This document shows positions 37,675 to 46,024 of a DNA stretch of 64,000 bases, in pieces. Numbering within the stretch: the first letter of the stretch is position 1; each line of letters starts with the position of its first letter. Location of the stretch: NCBI GenBank assembly GCA_963802275.1, contig CAWDIB010000001.1:1-64000 (forward strand), in the 5' to 3' direction. The translations under genes were made by a program, and so were the position numbers. The stretch comes from CAZMZW01 sp963802275. Lineage in GTDB: Bacteria > Chloroflexota > Anaerolineae > Anaerolineales > Anaerolineaceae. Under the pieces are notes generated by a model. The model saw only the letters and a list, made by a program, of their open reading frames with translations. It searched no databases and was not told where the DNA came from.

Positions 37675-38892
37675 TCATCCCGCCAGCCAGTTGAGCAGGG
37701 TTTGCATGATCTTATCCGCCACTTCGCTTTTCTTCATCAGGGGTAAGTCTTCAGATGAACCGTCCGCATACAGTAAAGTGACTTTGTTGGTGTCTTTGTT
37801 AAATCCGGCGGATGGCGCGGTGACATCATTGACAACGATCATATCCAGTTTCTTGCTTTCCAGTTTCTTGTGGGCGTTACGCAGGATGTCTTCAGTCTCA
37901 GCGGCAAAGCCGATCACGCGCAAACCCGGGTTAAGCGTCGCTTTTTTTCGGGCGACTTCCAGCAGGATGTCACCGGTGTTTTCCAGCTGGAGCTCTTTGA
38001 TGCCCTTGTCTTTCTTGATCTTATCCTCCTGGGATTGCACCGGGCGGAAATCCGCTACGGCTGCTGCCATGATCAATGCCAGCGCACCAGGCAGCTTTTC
38101 CAGCACTGCCTGGCGCATCTCTTCGGCTGTTTCAACCTTCACCACCTCGGCTCCAAATGGAATTGGCAGGACAGTGGGGGTGGTGATGAGCGTTACGTTG
38201 GCGCCAAGGTCCAGGGCGGACTGGGCGACGGCGTACCCTTGCTTGCCGGAAGAGCGATTGCTGATCACACGTACCGGGTCGATGGCTTCGCGCGTGCCGC
38301 CAGCCGTAACCACGATCTTTTTCCCGGTCAAAGGTCCATTTTTCGAGAACATCCAGCGCAGTTCACCCAGGATGTCATACACCTCGCTCATGCGCCCTTT
38401 GCCCTCCAACCCGGAAGCCAGGTGTCCTTCCTCGGGACCGATGAAAGTAACTCCGCGTGCTTGCAGCAGCTTGAGGTTCTCCTGCGTGGCGCTGTGACTG
38501 TACATGCCGGCATCCATGGCCGGTACGATCACCAGCGGGCAGCGTGCCGCCAGGGCGGTGATGGTTAAGAGATTGTCAGCTAGGCCATGTGCCAGCTTGG
38601 CCATGGTGTTGGCGCTGGCTGGCGCGATGAGCAGCAGGTCAGCTGTACGCCCGAGCTGAACGTGTACGATGTGTGCCTGACCGCCCCACAGGTCGGTATC
38701 GGTGAAGCATTGACTGCCGGTCAGCGATTGAAAGGTTAGTGGCGAGACGAACTTCTCCGCTGCCGGGGTAAGCAGCACATTGACCTTAGCTCCCGCCTGG
38801 GTCAGCTTGGAAGCCAGCTCGGCGCCTTTATAGGCGGCAATGGAGCCGGTGATACCTAAAAGAATATTTTTGTTTAAGAAAGGATTTGACAT
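37675..38892 (-). CDS. coaBC: CoaBC, bifunctional phosphopantothenoylcysteine synthetase/decarboxylase
   Basis: 405 residues. The N-terminal flavoprotein decarboxylase (about 1-185) begins NILLGITGSIAAYKGAELAS and carries IAPASANTMAKLAHGLADNL. The C-terminal synthetase has VVTAGGTREAIDPVRVISN and IGFAAETED. It performs two consecutive steps of coenzyme A synthesis. It follows coaX by one base, which groups two steps of the same pathway (pantothenate phosphorylation, then CoaBC) in one operon. Confidence 0.95.
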   Translation of the reverse strand: MSNPFLNKNILLGITGSIAAYKGAELASKLTQAGAKVNVLLTPAAEKFVSPLTFQSLTGSQCFTDTDLWGGQAHIVHVQLGRTADLLLIAPASANTMAKLAHGLADNLLTITALAARCPLVIVPAMDAGMYSHSATQENLKLLQARGVTFIGPEEGHLASGLEGKGRMSEVYDILGELRWMFSKNGPLTGKKIVVTAGGTREAIDPVRVISNRSSGKQGYAVAQSALDLGANVTLITTPTVLPIPFGAEVVKVETAEEMRQAVLEKLPGALALIMAAAVADFRPVQSQEDKIKKDKGIKELQLENTGDILLEVARKKATLNPGLRVIGFAAETEDILRNAHKKLESKKLDMIVVNDVTAPSAGFNKDTNKVTLLYADGSSEDLPLMKKSEVADKIMQTLLNWLAG

Positions 38893-38893
38893 G

Positions 38894-39658
38894 TTATTGA
38901 TTCATTTCCCAAATGATGCGCAACCCGTCCAGCGTCAACCAAGGGGAGGTGATATCGATCACTTTGGTCAGCGGGGCGATGAGATTGACCAACCCGCCGG
39001 TGGCGATGACTTTGGTATCTGTGCCCAATTCCTGCCGGAAGCGCTGCACCATGCCCTCGGTCAGGGCGGCATAACCGTACAGCATACCGGACTGGATGGA
39101 ATGCGTGGTATTGCGCCCGATGGCTGCCGGAGGGGTTTTCAGTTCCACCGGCGAAAGGCGTGCTGCGCGGCTTACCAGTGCATCCAGCGCCACACCCACC
39201 CCGGCGGCAATGGCGCCGCCCAGGTACACCCCGTCACGGGTGAGGGCGTTAAAGGTGGTGGCGGTGCCATAGTCGATGATGCAGGCTGGTCCGCCGTAGG
39301 TCTTCCATGCTGCGGCGGCATCCGCCAGGCGGTCACTGCCCACTGCTTTGGGGTCGTCATAACCGATGCGCACGCCCAGTTTATGCGTGCAGTCCACCAC
39401 CAACGGATCGCGCTCCAGGTAGGTCTGACAGGCCTGGACGATGCGTTCGGTCAGCGGGGGCACCACCGAGGAAAGGCAGATACCGTTCAGCTCCTGTGGT
39501 TGGCAACCGCCATGCTCCAGCATGTTGTGCATTTGGATGCCGTATTCGTCCGGCATGCGCGCCGCGTCTGTTGCCAGGCGCCAGTGCAAGCGCAATTGTT
39601 CACCCTCGTACAAGCCAAGGGTCAGGTTGGTATTGCCCAGATCAATGACTAACAGCAT
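38894..39658 (-). CDS. coaX: Type III pantothenate kinase
   Basis: 254 residues from ATG 39658, whose N-terminus MLLVIDLGNTNLTLGLYEG fits the family phosphate loop DxGNT; an extension to 39880 is not needed. Further motifs are GSDRLADAAAAW and DYGTATTFNAL. It phosphorylates pantothenate, the first committed step of CoA synthesis. Type III enzymes are not inhibited by CoA. First gene of the coaX-coaBC operon. Confidence 0.93.
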   Translation of the reverse strand: MLLVIDLGNTNLTLGLYEGEQLRLHWRLATDAARMPDEYGIQMHNMLEHGGCQPQELNGICLSSVVPPLTERIVQACQTYLERDPLVVDCTHKLGVRIGYDDPKAVGSDRLADAAAAWKTYGGPACIIDYGTATTFNALTRDGVYLGGAIAAGVGVALDALVSRAARLSPVELKTPPAAIGRNTTHSIQSGMLYGYAALTEGMVQRFRQELGTDTKVIATGGLVNLIAPLTKVIDITSPWLTLDGLRIIWEMNQ

Positions 39659-40012
39659 GGATGCCTTGTTTGAGTCTGTGATTATTGTATCGTATTTTGA
39701 ATGAGGGTGAACTGTATGAAAGGGCAGTGGCAGGAGAACCCGGCTTTTCCGAAATAGAAAGCGGACAAAAACGGACAGGTGATTGGAAACGAATCGAAAC
39801 GAATAGAAGGATGGGAATTTGTTTTTTTGAAACGAATGCGGTGCAGAATTCAGGTCCTGCCAAAAAAATCTATGTTCCAATCACCATCCCGGTAAAGTTT
39901 CAGTTGGCAAGGGTGTCCTCGCTGCCCTTCAAAGCGGGCATATGCTGCAGGTCGAGGCAAGCTGCCAATTTATCTTGGGGAAGTCTTCCCGGCATTCCAT
40001 TGACGCAAATAA
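39659..40012. repeat. Gene-free stretch with a dispersed repeat copy
   Basis: This is the upstream region of coaX. Bases 39761-39807 (GCGGACAAAAACGGACAGG, then GATTGGAAACGAATC) recur inverted at 15262-15308, and GAAACGAAT follows again at about 39829. No gene is visible. The two copies lie 24 kb apart. Confidence 0.75.
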
Positions 40013-40049
40013 AAACACTCCCCTGATTTCTGAAATGAAGGGGAGTGTT
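40013..40049 (-). terminator. Terminator of the DUF2202 gene
   Basis: On the minus strand the hairpin AACACTCCCCT...AGGGGAGTGTT ends in TTTTTATTT, placed just beyond the DUF2202 stop at 40072. Confidence 0.75.
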
Positions 40050-40071
40050 GTGGTTTTAACAACTTTCTTGC

Positions 40072-40803
40072 TTATCGTGAACGGCCATACGAACCGCCCC
40101 GGCCCTGACCGCCGCCGGGATTGCTGATGGATGCATTGATGATCTGCTGGTATTCCTCGGCAGTGAGGTACTGGGGGGTATAGACCTCGCCGGTCTGCTG
40201 CTGCAGGACGGAAACGAACGAGCGCAGGTGATTGTAGGAACCCTGCAAGAGGTTCTCATACACCAGGCGGATATCGGCCTTATCGGTCGTGAGCAGGCGC
40301 GCTTTAAGGTCGCGGATGTCGATCTCCTCGATGGCAGCGCCGACCTTGAGCGCTTCAGCCAGCGATTGGCTGCCGCGGGCGATGAGCTGCGTGTAAAGAG
40401 ATTGCAATTCAGGGATGCTGAACTGGCCGGCGGAAAGCGCCGCAGCCGGGTCACTGACCTGGTAGGCGGCCAGCAGGGTTTTAACCTCATTGGTATGAGT
40501 GGTTTCGCTTTGGGCGATATTCTGGAAGATGTTCATGTTCCATTTTTGCGCCATGGCGGTGTAGACATCATGGGCAAGTTTTTCCTCTTCGCGCATGAAG
40601 AGCAGTCCGTCCTGTTCTTCCTTCGTCAGGGAAGGGGACTGCGCCGGTGCTGAGGCAGCGGGAAAGGTGGTGTTGACTGCTTGACCCGGCACCAGTGTGG
40701 AGGGCGCGACATTTACCGCCGGGTTGGCGGTTGCGCTGGCTGCCACCGGCGAACAGGCACTGGCCAGCATAAAGACTGCGAACAGAATGGAGAACTTTTT
40801 CAT
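40072..40803 (-). CDS. DUF2202 ferritin-like lipoprotein
   Basis: 243 residues with lipoprotein leader MKKFSILFAVFMLASAC and an Ala/Pro-rich linker to about residue 55. The helical DUF2202 domain has MREEEKLAHDVYTAM, IAQSETTHTNEVKTLL, then EEIDIRDLKARL and YENLLQGSYNHLRSF: four helices with Glu and His residues spaced as in the ferritin-like superfamily. A metal-binding role is inferred, not shown. The tail is Gly/Arg-rich (GGGQGRGGSYGRSR). Its 5' end and upstream region are repeated at 43010-43190. Confidence 0.8.
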   Translation of the reverse strand: MKKFSILFAVFMLASACSPVAASATANPAVNVAPSTLVPGQAVNTTFPAASAPAQSPSLTKEEQDGLLFMREEEKLAHDVYTAMAQKWNMNIFQNIAQSETTHTNEVKTLLAAYQVSDPAAALSAGQFSIPELQSLYTQLIARGSQSLAEALKVGAAIEEIDIRDLKARLLTTDKADIRLVYENLLQGSYNHLRSFVSVLQQQTGEVYTPQYLTAEEYQQIINASISNPGGGQGRGGSYGRSR

Positions 40804-41345
40804 TTTTTCCTCGTTTTATTATTTTTGATGATGGGATTTTAGCGGGGATGTATTAAGGGATGATGAATATTTTGATAAGAAAAGATTTTGTTTTGCTTCA
40901 TTGTTGCCATGAGTGCCAGCGAAGGGTCTTCTTGATCATCCTGGATGCTTCACCCGAGGCATTTCATGCCCTGCACATGAGCGGCTTTGCCCTGTACGGG
41001 TATTTACGCGTTCCGTTCATACGGAACGCTTCGAGCATGACAACAGAAAATAGGCGGGGTTGAGGATGACAACCTGAGAAAAGCGGGTTTAGAACGCCGG
41101 TAATGCAAGGGCAATGATCATTTAAAAACGTTGTACGTCACACCCAACCAACATTTTGGGCAATAGAAACGAGTGAAGCTCCATGCGGCAAAAGTAATCT
41201 TGCCGATGTATAATTATTCCAATACTCGGACGGTTCTTTGGAGTTAAAAATGGCAGCTCGTAATAAAAGGGTTATCGAGTTGCTTTTTAGAAAAGGACTG
41301 TGCAGGCATTCATTGATGGACATTTTTAAATAAGGGTGTGATATC
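40804..41345. repeat. Intergenic region: direct repeat and REP-like element
   Basis: Bases 40733-40905 (start of the DUF2202 gene plus its upstream side) recur as a direct repeat at 43010-43190. A REP-like element occupies 40899-41045. It includes a 9-bp hairpin at 41008-41029 (arms GCGTTCCGT/ACGGAACGC, loop TCAT) followed by TTCGAGCATGACA. Nothing recognised in 41046-41345 apart from the leader of the GGDEF gene. Confidence 0.7.
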
Positions 41346-43001
41346 TTGACCGCCAACAAGAAGATTGTTTTTCTCCTCCTTGTTTCATTAATCGTTTTAA
41401 ATCTCCTCATCATTATTGCCCTGCCGGATTCCCCAACCAGGCTGCTTCTTTCAGATGTGTTCTACCTCATCCTGGCTGCGGTCGTCCTGCTTTGTCTGTG
41501 GTTCGCCGCACGGCAGGCTGCTTTAGTCTCACGTCAGCTGGCCACCTGCTGGTGGCTGCTTCTTATCTCCCATTTGCTCGACCTGGTTGCCGATGTCATT
41601 TGGGTCTATTCTGAGTTGGTCCTGCAAACCGATCCCTTCCCCTCAATTGCTGATGTCTTTTACCTGGCCAGCTACCCCGTTTTCCTGGCTGCCATTATCT
41701 GCCTGGTGGAAAAGGAGGATTCCAGGACGCACAAGGTCAACACCTGGCTGGATGCCGGGCTGGTCTTCGTTTCCACCTTCCTCTTCCTGTGGATCACCAT
41801 CCTCAGCCCGTTGCTGAAAAGCGTCGCTGGTGAACCGCTTTTGGACCAGGTGCTCAATATCGCTTATCCGGTCGGCGATCTCATGCTGATCTCAGCCCTG
41901 CTCATCATCCTCTACAAGCAGCCTGTGCGTTCGATGACCCTCCCGCTGGCCTTGCTGTCAGCCAGCATGCTGGTGGAAATCATCAGCGACCTTTTCTTTA
42001 GTTATCAATCCCTGGCTGGCACCTATATCAGTGGCGGATGGACTGATATCGGCTGGCTGGTTGGTTATGGGTTCGTTGGATTTGCCGCCTATTATCAGTC
42101 TGTTTCGCTTCAGGCTGAAAAAGATGAATTACCCCTGGAAGGGAAAAAAGAATCCCGATGGGTGAAAATATTTAGAACCTATCACAACCTTCTACCCTAT
42201 GTTTGGTCTGTCGCGGTCCTTTTGTTCGCCCAGTTTGGTTATAAATATGCCCTCTACACCAACGCGGTGCTGCCCCTCATCTGCGTCTGGTCGATCCTCG
42301 TCATCGTGTTCCTGCGGCAGTATTTATCCCTGCAGGAGAATAGACTACTCAATCACCATCTGAAATCCGCCCTCGTGGATGTCCATGAAAAATCGCAGCA
42401 TGAACAGGTAATGAACACACGCCTATTGGCAGAAATAAAGCAGCGTAAAAAATTGGAAAAGCAGCTGAAGCACAGCGCGATGCACGACCCGCTCACCGGG
42501 CTACCCAACCGCGCCCTGTTCCTGGACCGGCTGGAACATGCCCTCGCCTATTCCAAACGTAATTCCAGCTATGGTTTTTCCATTTTCTTCATCGACCTCG
42601 ACCATTTCAAGCTGGTCAATGATAACCTTGGTCACGCCAACGGAGACAAGGCGCTGGTATGTTTTGGCGACCGTCTGAATAAAATTCTGCGAAGCAGCGA
42701 TACGCTCGCCCGCATGGGCGGGGATGAGTTCGCCATTCTCGTCGAAAACTCCAGTTCAAATGAATCCCTGATGCTGGTGGCGGAGCGCATCCGTATATGC
42801 GCCCGCATGACTTTTGCAGCGGGCAGCAAGGTCATCAACATAACGGCCAGCATCGGCCTGGTGAGGGATGCCCGCAATTATTCCAGGGCAGAAGATATCC
42901 TCAATGATGCCGATATTGCCATGTACCGGGCCAAGGAGCACGAAAACGAAATGATGGTGATCTTCGAACCGCACATGCGCGAGCAGCGCAACAATCCCTG
43001 A
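41346..43001 (+). CDS. Membrane-bound GGDEF diguanylate cyclase
   Basis: 551 residues from a TTG start. About nine membrane helices fill residues 1-330 in a MASE-like sensor of no type I could name. A coiled-coil stretch (about residues 345-375) follows, then a GGDEF domain beginning HDPLTGLPNRALFLDRLEHA, with the intact signature GGDEF at residues 458-462. An active cyclic di-GMP synthase is therefore expected. No inhibitory RxxD motif is obvious before the signature. The gene is bracketed by copies of the DUF2202 5' region, which suggests insertion. Signal sensed is unknown. Confidence 0.9.
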   Translation: MTANKKIVFLLLVSLIVLNLLIIIALPDSPTRLLLSDVFYLILAAVVLLCLWFAARQAALVSRQLATCWWLLLISHLLDLVADVIWVYSELVLQTDPFPSIADVFYLASYPVFLAAIICLVEKEDSRTHKVNTWLDAGLVFVSTFLFLWITILSPLLKSVAGEPLLDQVLNIAYPVGDLMLISALLIILYKQPVRSMTLPLALLSASMLVEIISDLFFSYQSLAGTYISGGWTDIGWLVGYGFVGFAAYYQSVSLQAEKDELPLEGKKESRWVKIFRTYHNLLPYVWSVAVLLFAQFGYKYALYTNAVLPLICVWSILVIVFLRQYLSLQENRLLNHHLKSALVDVHEKSQHEQVMNTRLLAEIKQRKKLEKQLKHSAMHDPLTGLPNRALFLDRLEHALAYSKRNSSYGFSIFFIDLDHFKLVNDNLGHANGDKALVCFGDRLNKILRSSDTLARMGGDEFAILVENSSSNESLMLVAERIRICARMTFAAGSKVINITASIGLVRDARNYSRAEDILNDADIAMYRAKEHENEMMVIFEPHMREQRNNP

Positions 43002-43009
43002 AGGGGCGG

Positions 43010-43509
43010 GCGCTGGCTGCCACGGGTGCACAAGCGCTGGCCAACTGGAAGACTGCGAATAGAATGGAGAACTTATTCATTTTTTCCTCGTTTATTATTT
43101 TTGATAATGAAATTCCAGCGGGGATGTATTAAACGATGATGAATATTTGGATAAGAAAAGATTTTTTTTCATTCATTGTCTCGCAGCATGCCAGCAAAGA
43201 AATCACAATTATCGAAGTGCGAAGTGAAGGATCAGGTGAATTGTCATCATCCGCAACTCAGCCTGGTTCTTGTTTAGGCGGTCTTGCTTGTCCTGAACTC
43301 CCTCGAATTTACGAAGTGTGCGTAGCCCGCTGAGGCAATCCTTCCATTCTTCTGCCCTCTCTGAAGGCTGATAAGCAGGCGTTCTTCACAGTTCCTGCGA
43401 GTGGCAAATGGTCATTTAATTAAGGGAGTACTTGAGGGATCGTTTCCATCCAGCCCGCTTTTCGCTCGTTTCTTCTGGATGGTTTCCATCGGTCTTTTGG
43501 TTTACATGC
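43010..43509. repeat. Direct repeat copy of the DUF2202 gene 5' region, then empty DNA
   Basis: Bases 43010-43190 repeat 40733-40905: CGCTGGCTGCCAC, GAATGGAGAACTT, TTCATTTTTTCCTCG and CGGGGATGTATTAA occur in the same order. They correspond to the signal-peptide codons and leader of the DUF2202 gene, truncated here. From 43191 to 43509 no gene was found; a weak hairpin (CCATCCAG/CTGGATGG, 43446-43482) may end the gene at 43510. Confidence 0.8.
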
Positions 43510-44901
43510 TTAATTATTGATATTGATGGTCACCTTCCCGGGTTTTAAAAAGCTGAAGTTACCGGCTTGATCAAATGCCCGTACATCGAGCACATGTCTG
43601 CCGTTCTTAAATAGACTTGTGTCCAGATGATATACAAAACCAAAGTTTGGGGTGCCAGGCAAACCTGGATAATCACGTGCGACATCCCCCCGGGATAAGC
43701 CATAATTGGCCTGTCCGAGGCGTTTGCCGTCTAAATAGACCTCAATGCCGAGATCCTTTCGATCATCGATTGCCCATCCCGAAATATCAAACATGCTGGA
43801 GACAGTCCTGCCCTGGGTCGGCGAATCCAAATACCCCATCGGTTGCATCACATCCGGCAAATTCACTTCTTGATCCAGGCGATGGAAAAGCGCACGGGCA
43901 TCCTGCCATCTACCTGCGAAAAAATAGAAATTCATCTCTTTTTTAGATCCAGGACCGATCGCGAAGTAGGCTCGAGCACTCATATAATAGGTGGAATTTT
44001 CCTGCCTGTTTCCCTGTGCATTATCAAAAAAGACATGGCTGTAAATAGGATAGGATTGGGGAGCCCATACCAGGAGACCCACATCGTTGGAATCCACATA
44101 TCCGGCCCACTGTTCGCTGGCAGCAGAATTCCCCATTTTTGGAAATGGGGATTGTGTTTCAAAGGTTGGCGCCGCATTTGTCCAGGGGGAGGTTCCTGAA
44201 TAGAGCACGAAGCGGTTGGTGGGTATGCGGATATACGCAAATCCCATTTCCTGGCCAGCCAATGCGTGATCCTCCTTCCCATTATGGGTCAGATTATATT
44301 TCACCTGGATGGCCTGGGGATCATCTTGAACAAAATTGATCCATGTTTCGACAATAACATCCGTGGTTATTGGACGCCCTTTGCCGCCGCCCTTGTTATC
44401 CGGATTCCACTCCAGGTAACGGGTTTTGATATACAAGGTTTGATCTTTAAATGAGTAGGAGATGGGTTTGTTAGTATTATCATGCTTGTCTGATGGGCAT
44501 GGATTCCAACCCCATCCCGCATCGCCGGCATTGAAGCCGGTCTTTGAATCACCATCATAAAGTGATACCGCAATGAGCCGTCCGCCATCCCAATTGTTCA
44601 CCAGGTTCCTGCCTTCGAACCAAATCTCGCGGATCGCTCCCCCCCAGTTCTTGTCGATTCCCACTTTGACAACACCGTTGTCAATGTACATCACCCTGCC
44701 TTTATCGGTAAAGGTTATCTCTTTGGGAGGCTCGTGTGTCTGGGTGAGGGAGGATGAACTTGCTTGCGCGGAAATTGGTTGAATAGCGATAGTTGGAATT
44801 GAGGTAATTGTTGGAACGGGGGATTCAACTTGCATGCCGGGAGAACAAGCCAGGATGAATAGTGCACACCAAATCGCAGGAACCAACCTCATTTTTTTCA
44901 T
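43510..44901 (-). CDS. Large secreted lipoprotein with C-terminal Ig-like domain
   Basis: 463 residues from ATG 44901. The leader MKKMRLVPAIWCALFILAC ends in a lipobox, followed by a Ser/Thr/Pro linker. The main domain (about residues 65-350) includes NWGGAIREIWFEGRNLVNNW, TRYLEWNPDN and AGQEMGFAYIRIPTNRFVLY; a beta-rich C-terminal domain (about 365-460) has DISGWAIDDRKDLGIEVYLD and ends NFSFLKPGKVTI, the pattern of an extracellular Ig-like repeat (GWA.D...I..V.....G). The main domain was not recognised; its beta-rich character suggests a sugar-binding or lyase-like fold. Longer in-frame starts to 45039 lack a signal peptide. Confidence 0.7.
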   Translation of the reverse strand: MKKMRLVPAIWCALFILACSPGMQVESPVPTITSIPTIAIQPISAQASSSSLTQTHEPPKEITFTDKGRVMYIDNGVVKVGIDKNWGGAIREIWFEGRNLVNNWDGGRLIAVSLYDGDSKTGFNAGDAGWGWNPCPSDKHDNTNKPISYSFKDQTLYIKTRYLEWNPDNKGGGKGRPITTDVIVETWINFVQDDPQAIQVKYNLTHNGKEDHALAGQEMGFAYIRIPTNRFVLYSGTSPWTNAAPTFETQSPFPKMGNSAASEQWAGYVDSNDVGLLVWAPQSYPIYSHVFFDNAQGNRQENSTYYMSARAYFAIGPGSKKEMNFYFFAGRWQDARALFHRLDQEVNLPDVMQPMGYLDSPTQGRTVSSMFDISGWAIDDRKDLGIEVYLDGKRLGQANYGLSRGDVARDYPGLPGTPNFGFVYHLDTSLFKNGRHVLDVRAFDQAGNFSFLKPGKVTININN

Positions 44902-45546
44902 TAAGAGATCCAGCAGATTCTTTATCATTATAACCAAAACAGAAATCGCATTCAACCAGGCAAGCTCAGCGGGAAAAATTCCAACCAGGCAAAACAAAAG
45001 CAAGTTCATGAACAAGGGATCCTGCGCCAGGAAAATCACCCCTCAAACCACTTAAACTACTCCCCACTTCAAAGAAGAGGATAGGGGGGTGCGTTTTCCC
45101 TTTTTTCAATGGAGTTCGACCAGGTGGCGCTTTACCCTAACTTTGCGCCACTACCACCCGAGCGAAGAGAAGGGTCTCTGCCAGGCACCTGGGGGATTCT
45201 TCGCGCCTACGGCGCTCAGAATGACAACCGTATAAATGCGGGCTCAGTATACCTTCCGCGTTGTCACCCTTGAGAGTAGCGAAGGGCCTCTCTTAGGCAT
45301 ACGGGATGCTTCGCCCGAAGCGGACTCAGCATGACAATAGCAGGACTGACGGGCTCATGCCTTGTGCCTGGGCAGCCTGTCGCTGCCCGGCACGGGTATC
45401 TGCGCGTTCTGCTCATGCAGAACGCTACGAGCATGACAGAAGGGTTGTCACCCTGAACGAAAGCGAAGGGCCTCTCTTAGGCATTCGGGATGCTTCGCCC
45501 GGAGCAGGCGCAATGAATTTAAATAGAATACCAAAGTAGGATAAAA
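44902..45546. repeat. Intergenic cluster of REP-like elements
   Basis: Several copies of an imperfect inverted-repeat family occur between about 45160 and 45520: TGTCACCCTGAGxG-AGCGAAGGGxCTCT near one end and GCTTCGC...GCTCAG(A/C)ATGACAA near the other, the two ends being roughly complementary. A 9-bp hairpin at 45404-45425 (GCGTTCTGC/GCAGAACGC, loop TCAT) lies between GGGTATCTGC and CTACGAGCATGACAG. No gene in this interval is supported. Confidence 0.75.
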
Positions 45547-45807
45547 ATGCCGGAATATTTTTACTTCATTGATGGCGGTGGGGAAAAGGGGGAGGTGTTG
45601 GGGATCAAAAAGAACTATTCGGGGTATTTCAAGACCGGGCTGGTGATGACCAGGGAACAGGTGAATGACAAGAATTGGGCGATGGGGCTGACCAAAGGGG
45701 ACGAGTATGCAATGATGTATTGCTCCATGACGGGTATGTGGGATAAGTACGATGAAGTGTACCGAAAAGTATTGGACGATTTGCTGAAAAAGGATTCCAT
45801 TAAGTAA
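45547..45807 (+). CDS. Small hypothetical protein
   Basis: 86 residues, highly charged and aromatic (MPEYFYFIDGGGEKGEVLGI at the start). No signal peptide or membrane helix. The ATG follows AGGA by 6 nt. Its family was not recognised. It sits alone between REP-like elements. Balanced amino-acid composition and a ribosome site support a real gene, but only moderately. Confidence 0.5.
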   Translation: MPEYFYFIDGGGEKGEVLGIKKNYSGYFKTGLVMTREQVNDKNWAMGLTKGDEYAMMYCSMTGMWDKYDEVYRKVLDDLLKKDSIK

Positions 45808-45824
45808 GGCGGGCTTCACTTTTG

Positions 45825-45940
45825 CTGCGGTGCAACCCTGAACGAAGCGAAGGGTCTCGTTAGGCATCCGGGATGCTTCGCTGCGCTCAGCATGACAATA
45901 ACATTGTCACCCTCGAGCGATAGCGAAGGGACCTATCTTC
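45825..45940. repeat. REP-like inverted-repeat element
   Basis: Same family as at 45160-45520: AACCCTGAACGAAGCGAAGGG...GGATGCTTCGCTGCGCTCAGCATGACAA, followed by TTGTCACCCTCGAGCGA. It lies just after the small gene, so elements bracket it on both sides. Confidence 0.75.
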
Positions 45941-46024
45941 GGTAAGATTACCGGAATCTAACTAGTAGATTACAATTCTTATCATAGTTGCATGACAGGT
46001 GATCATTCACAAGGAGGTGAGCCC

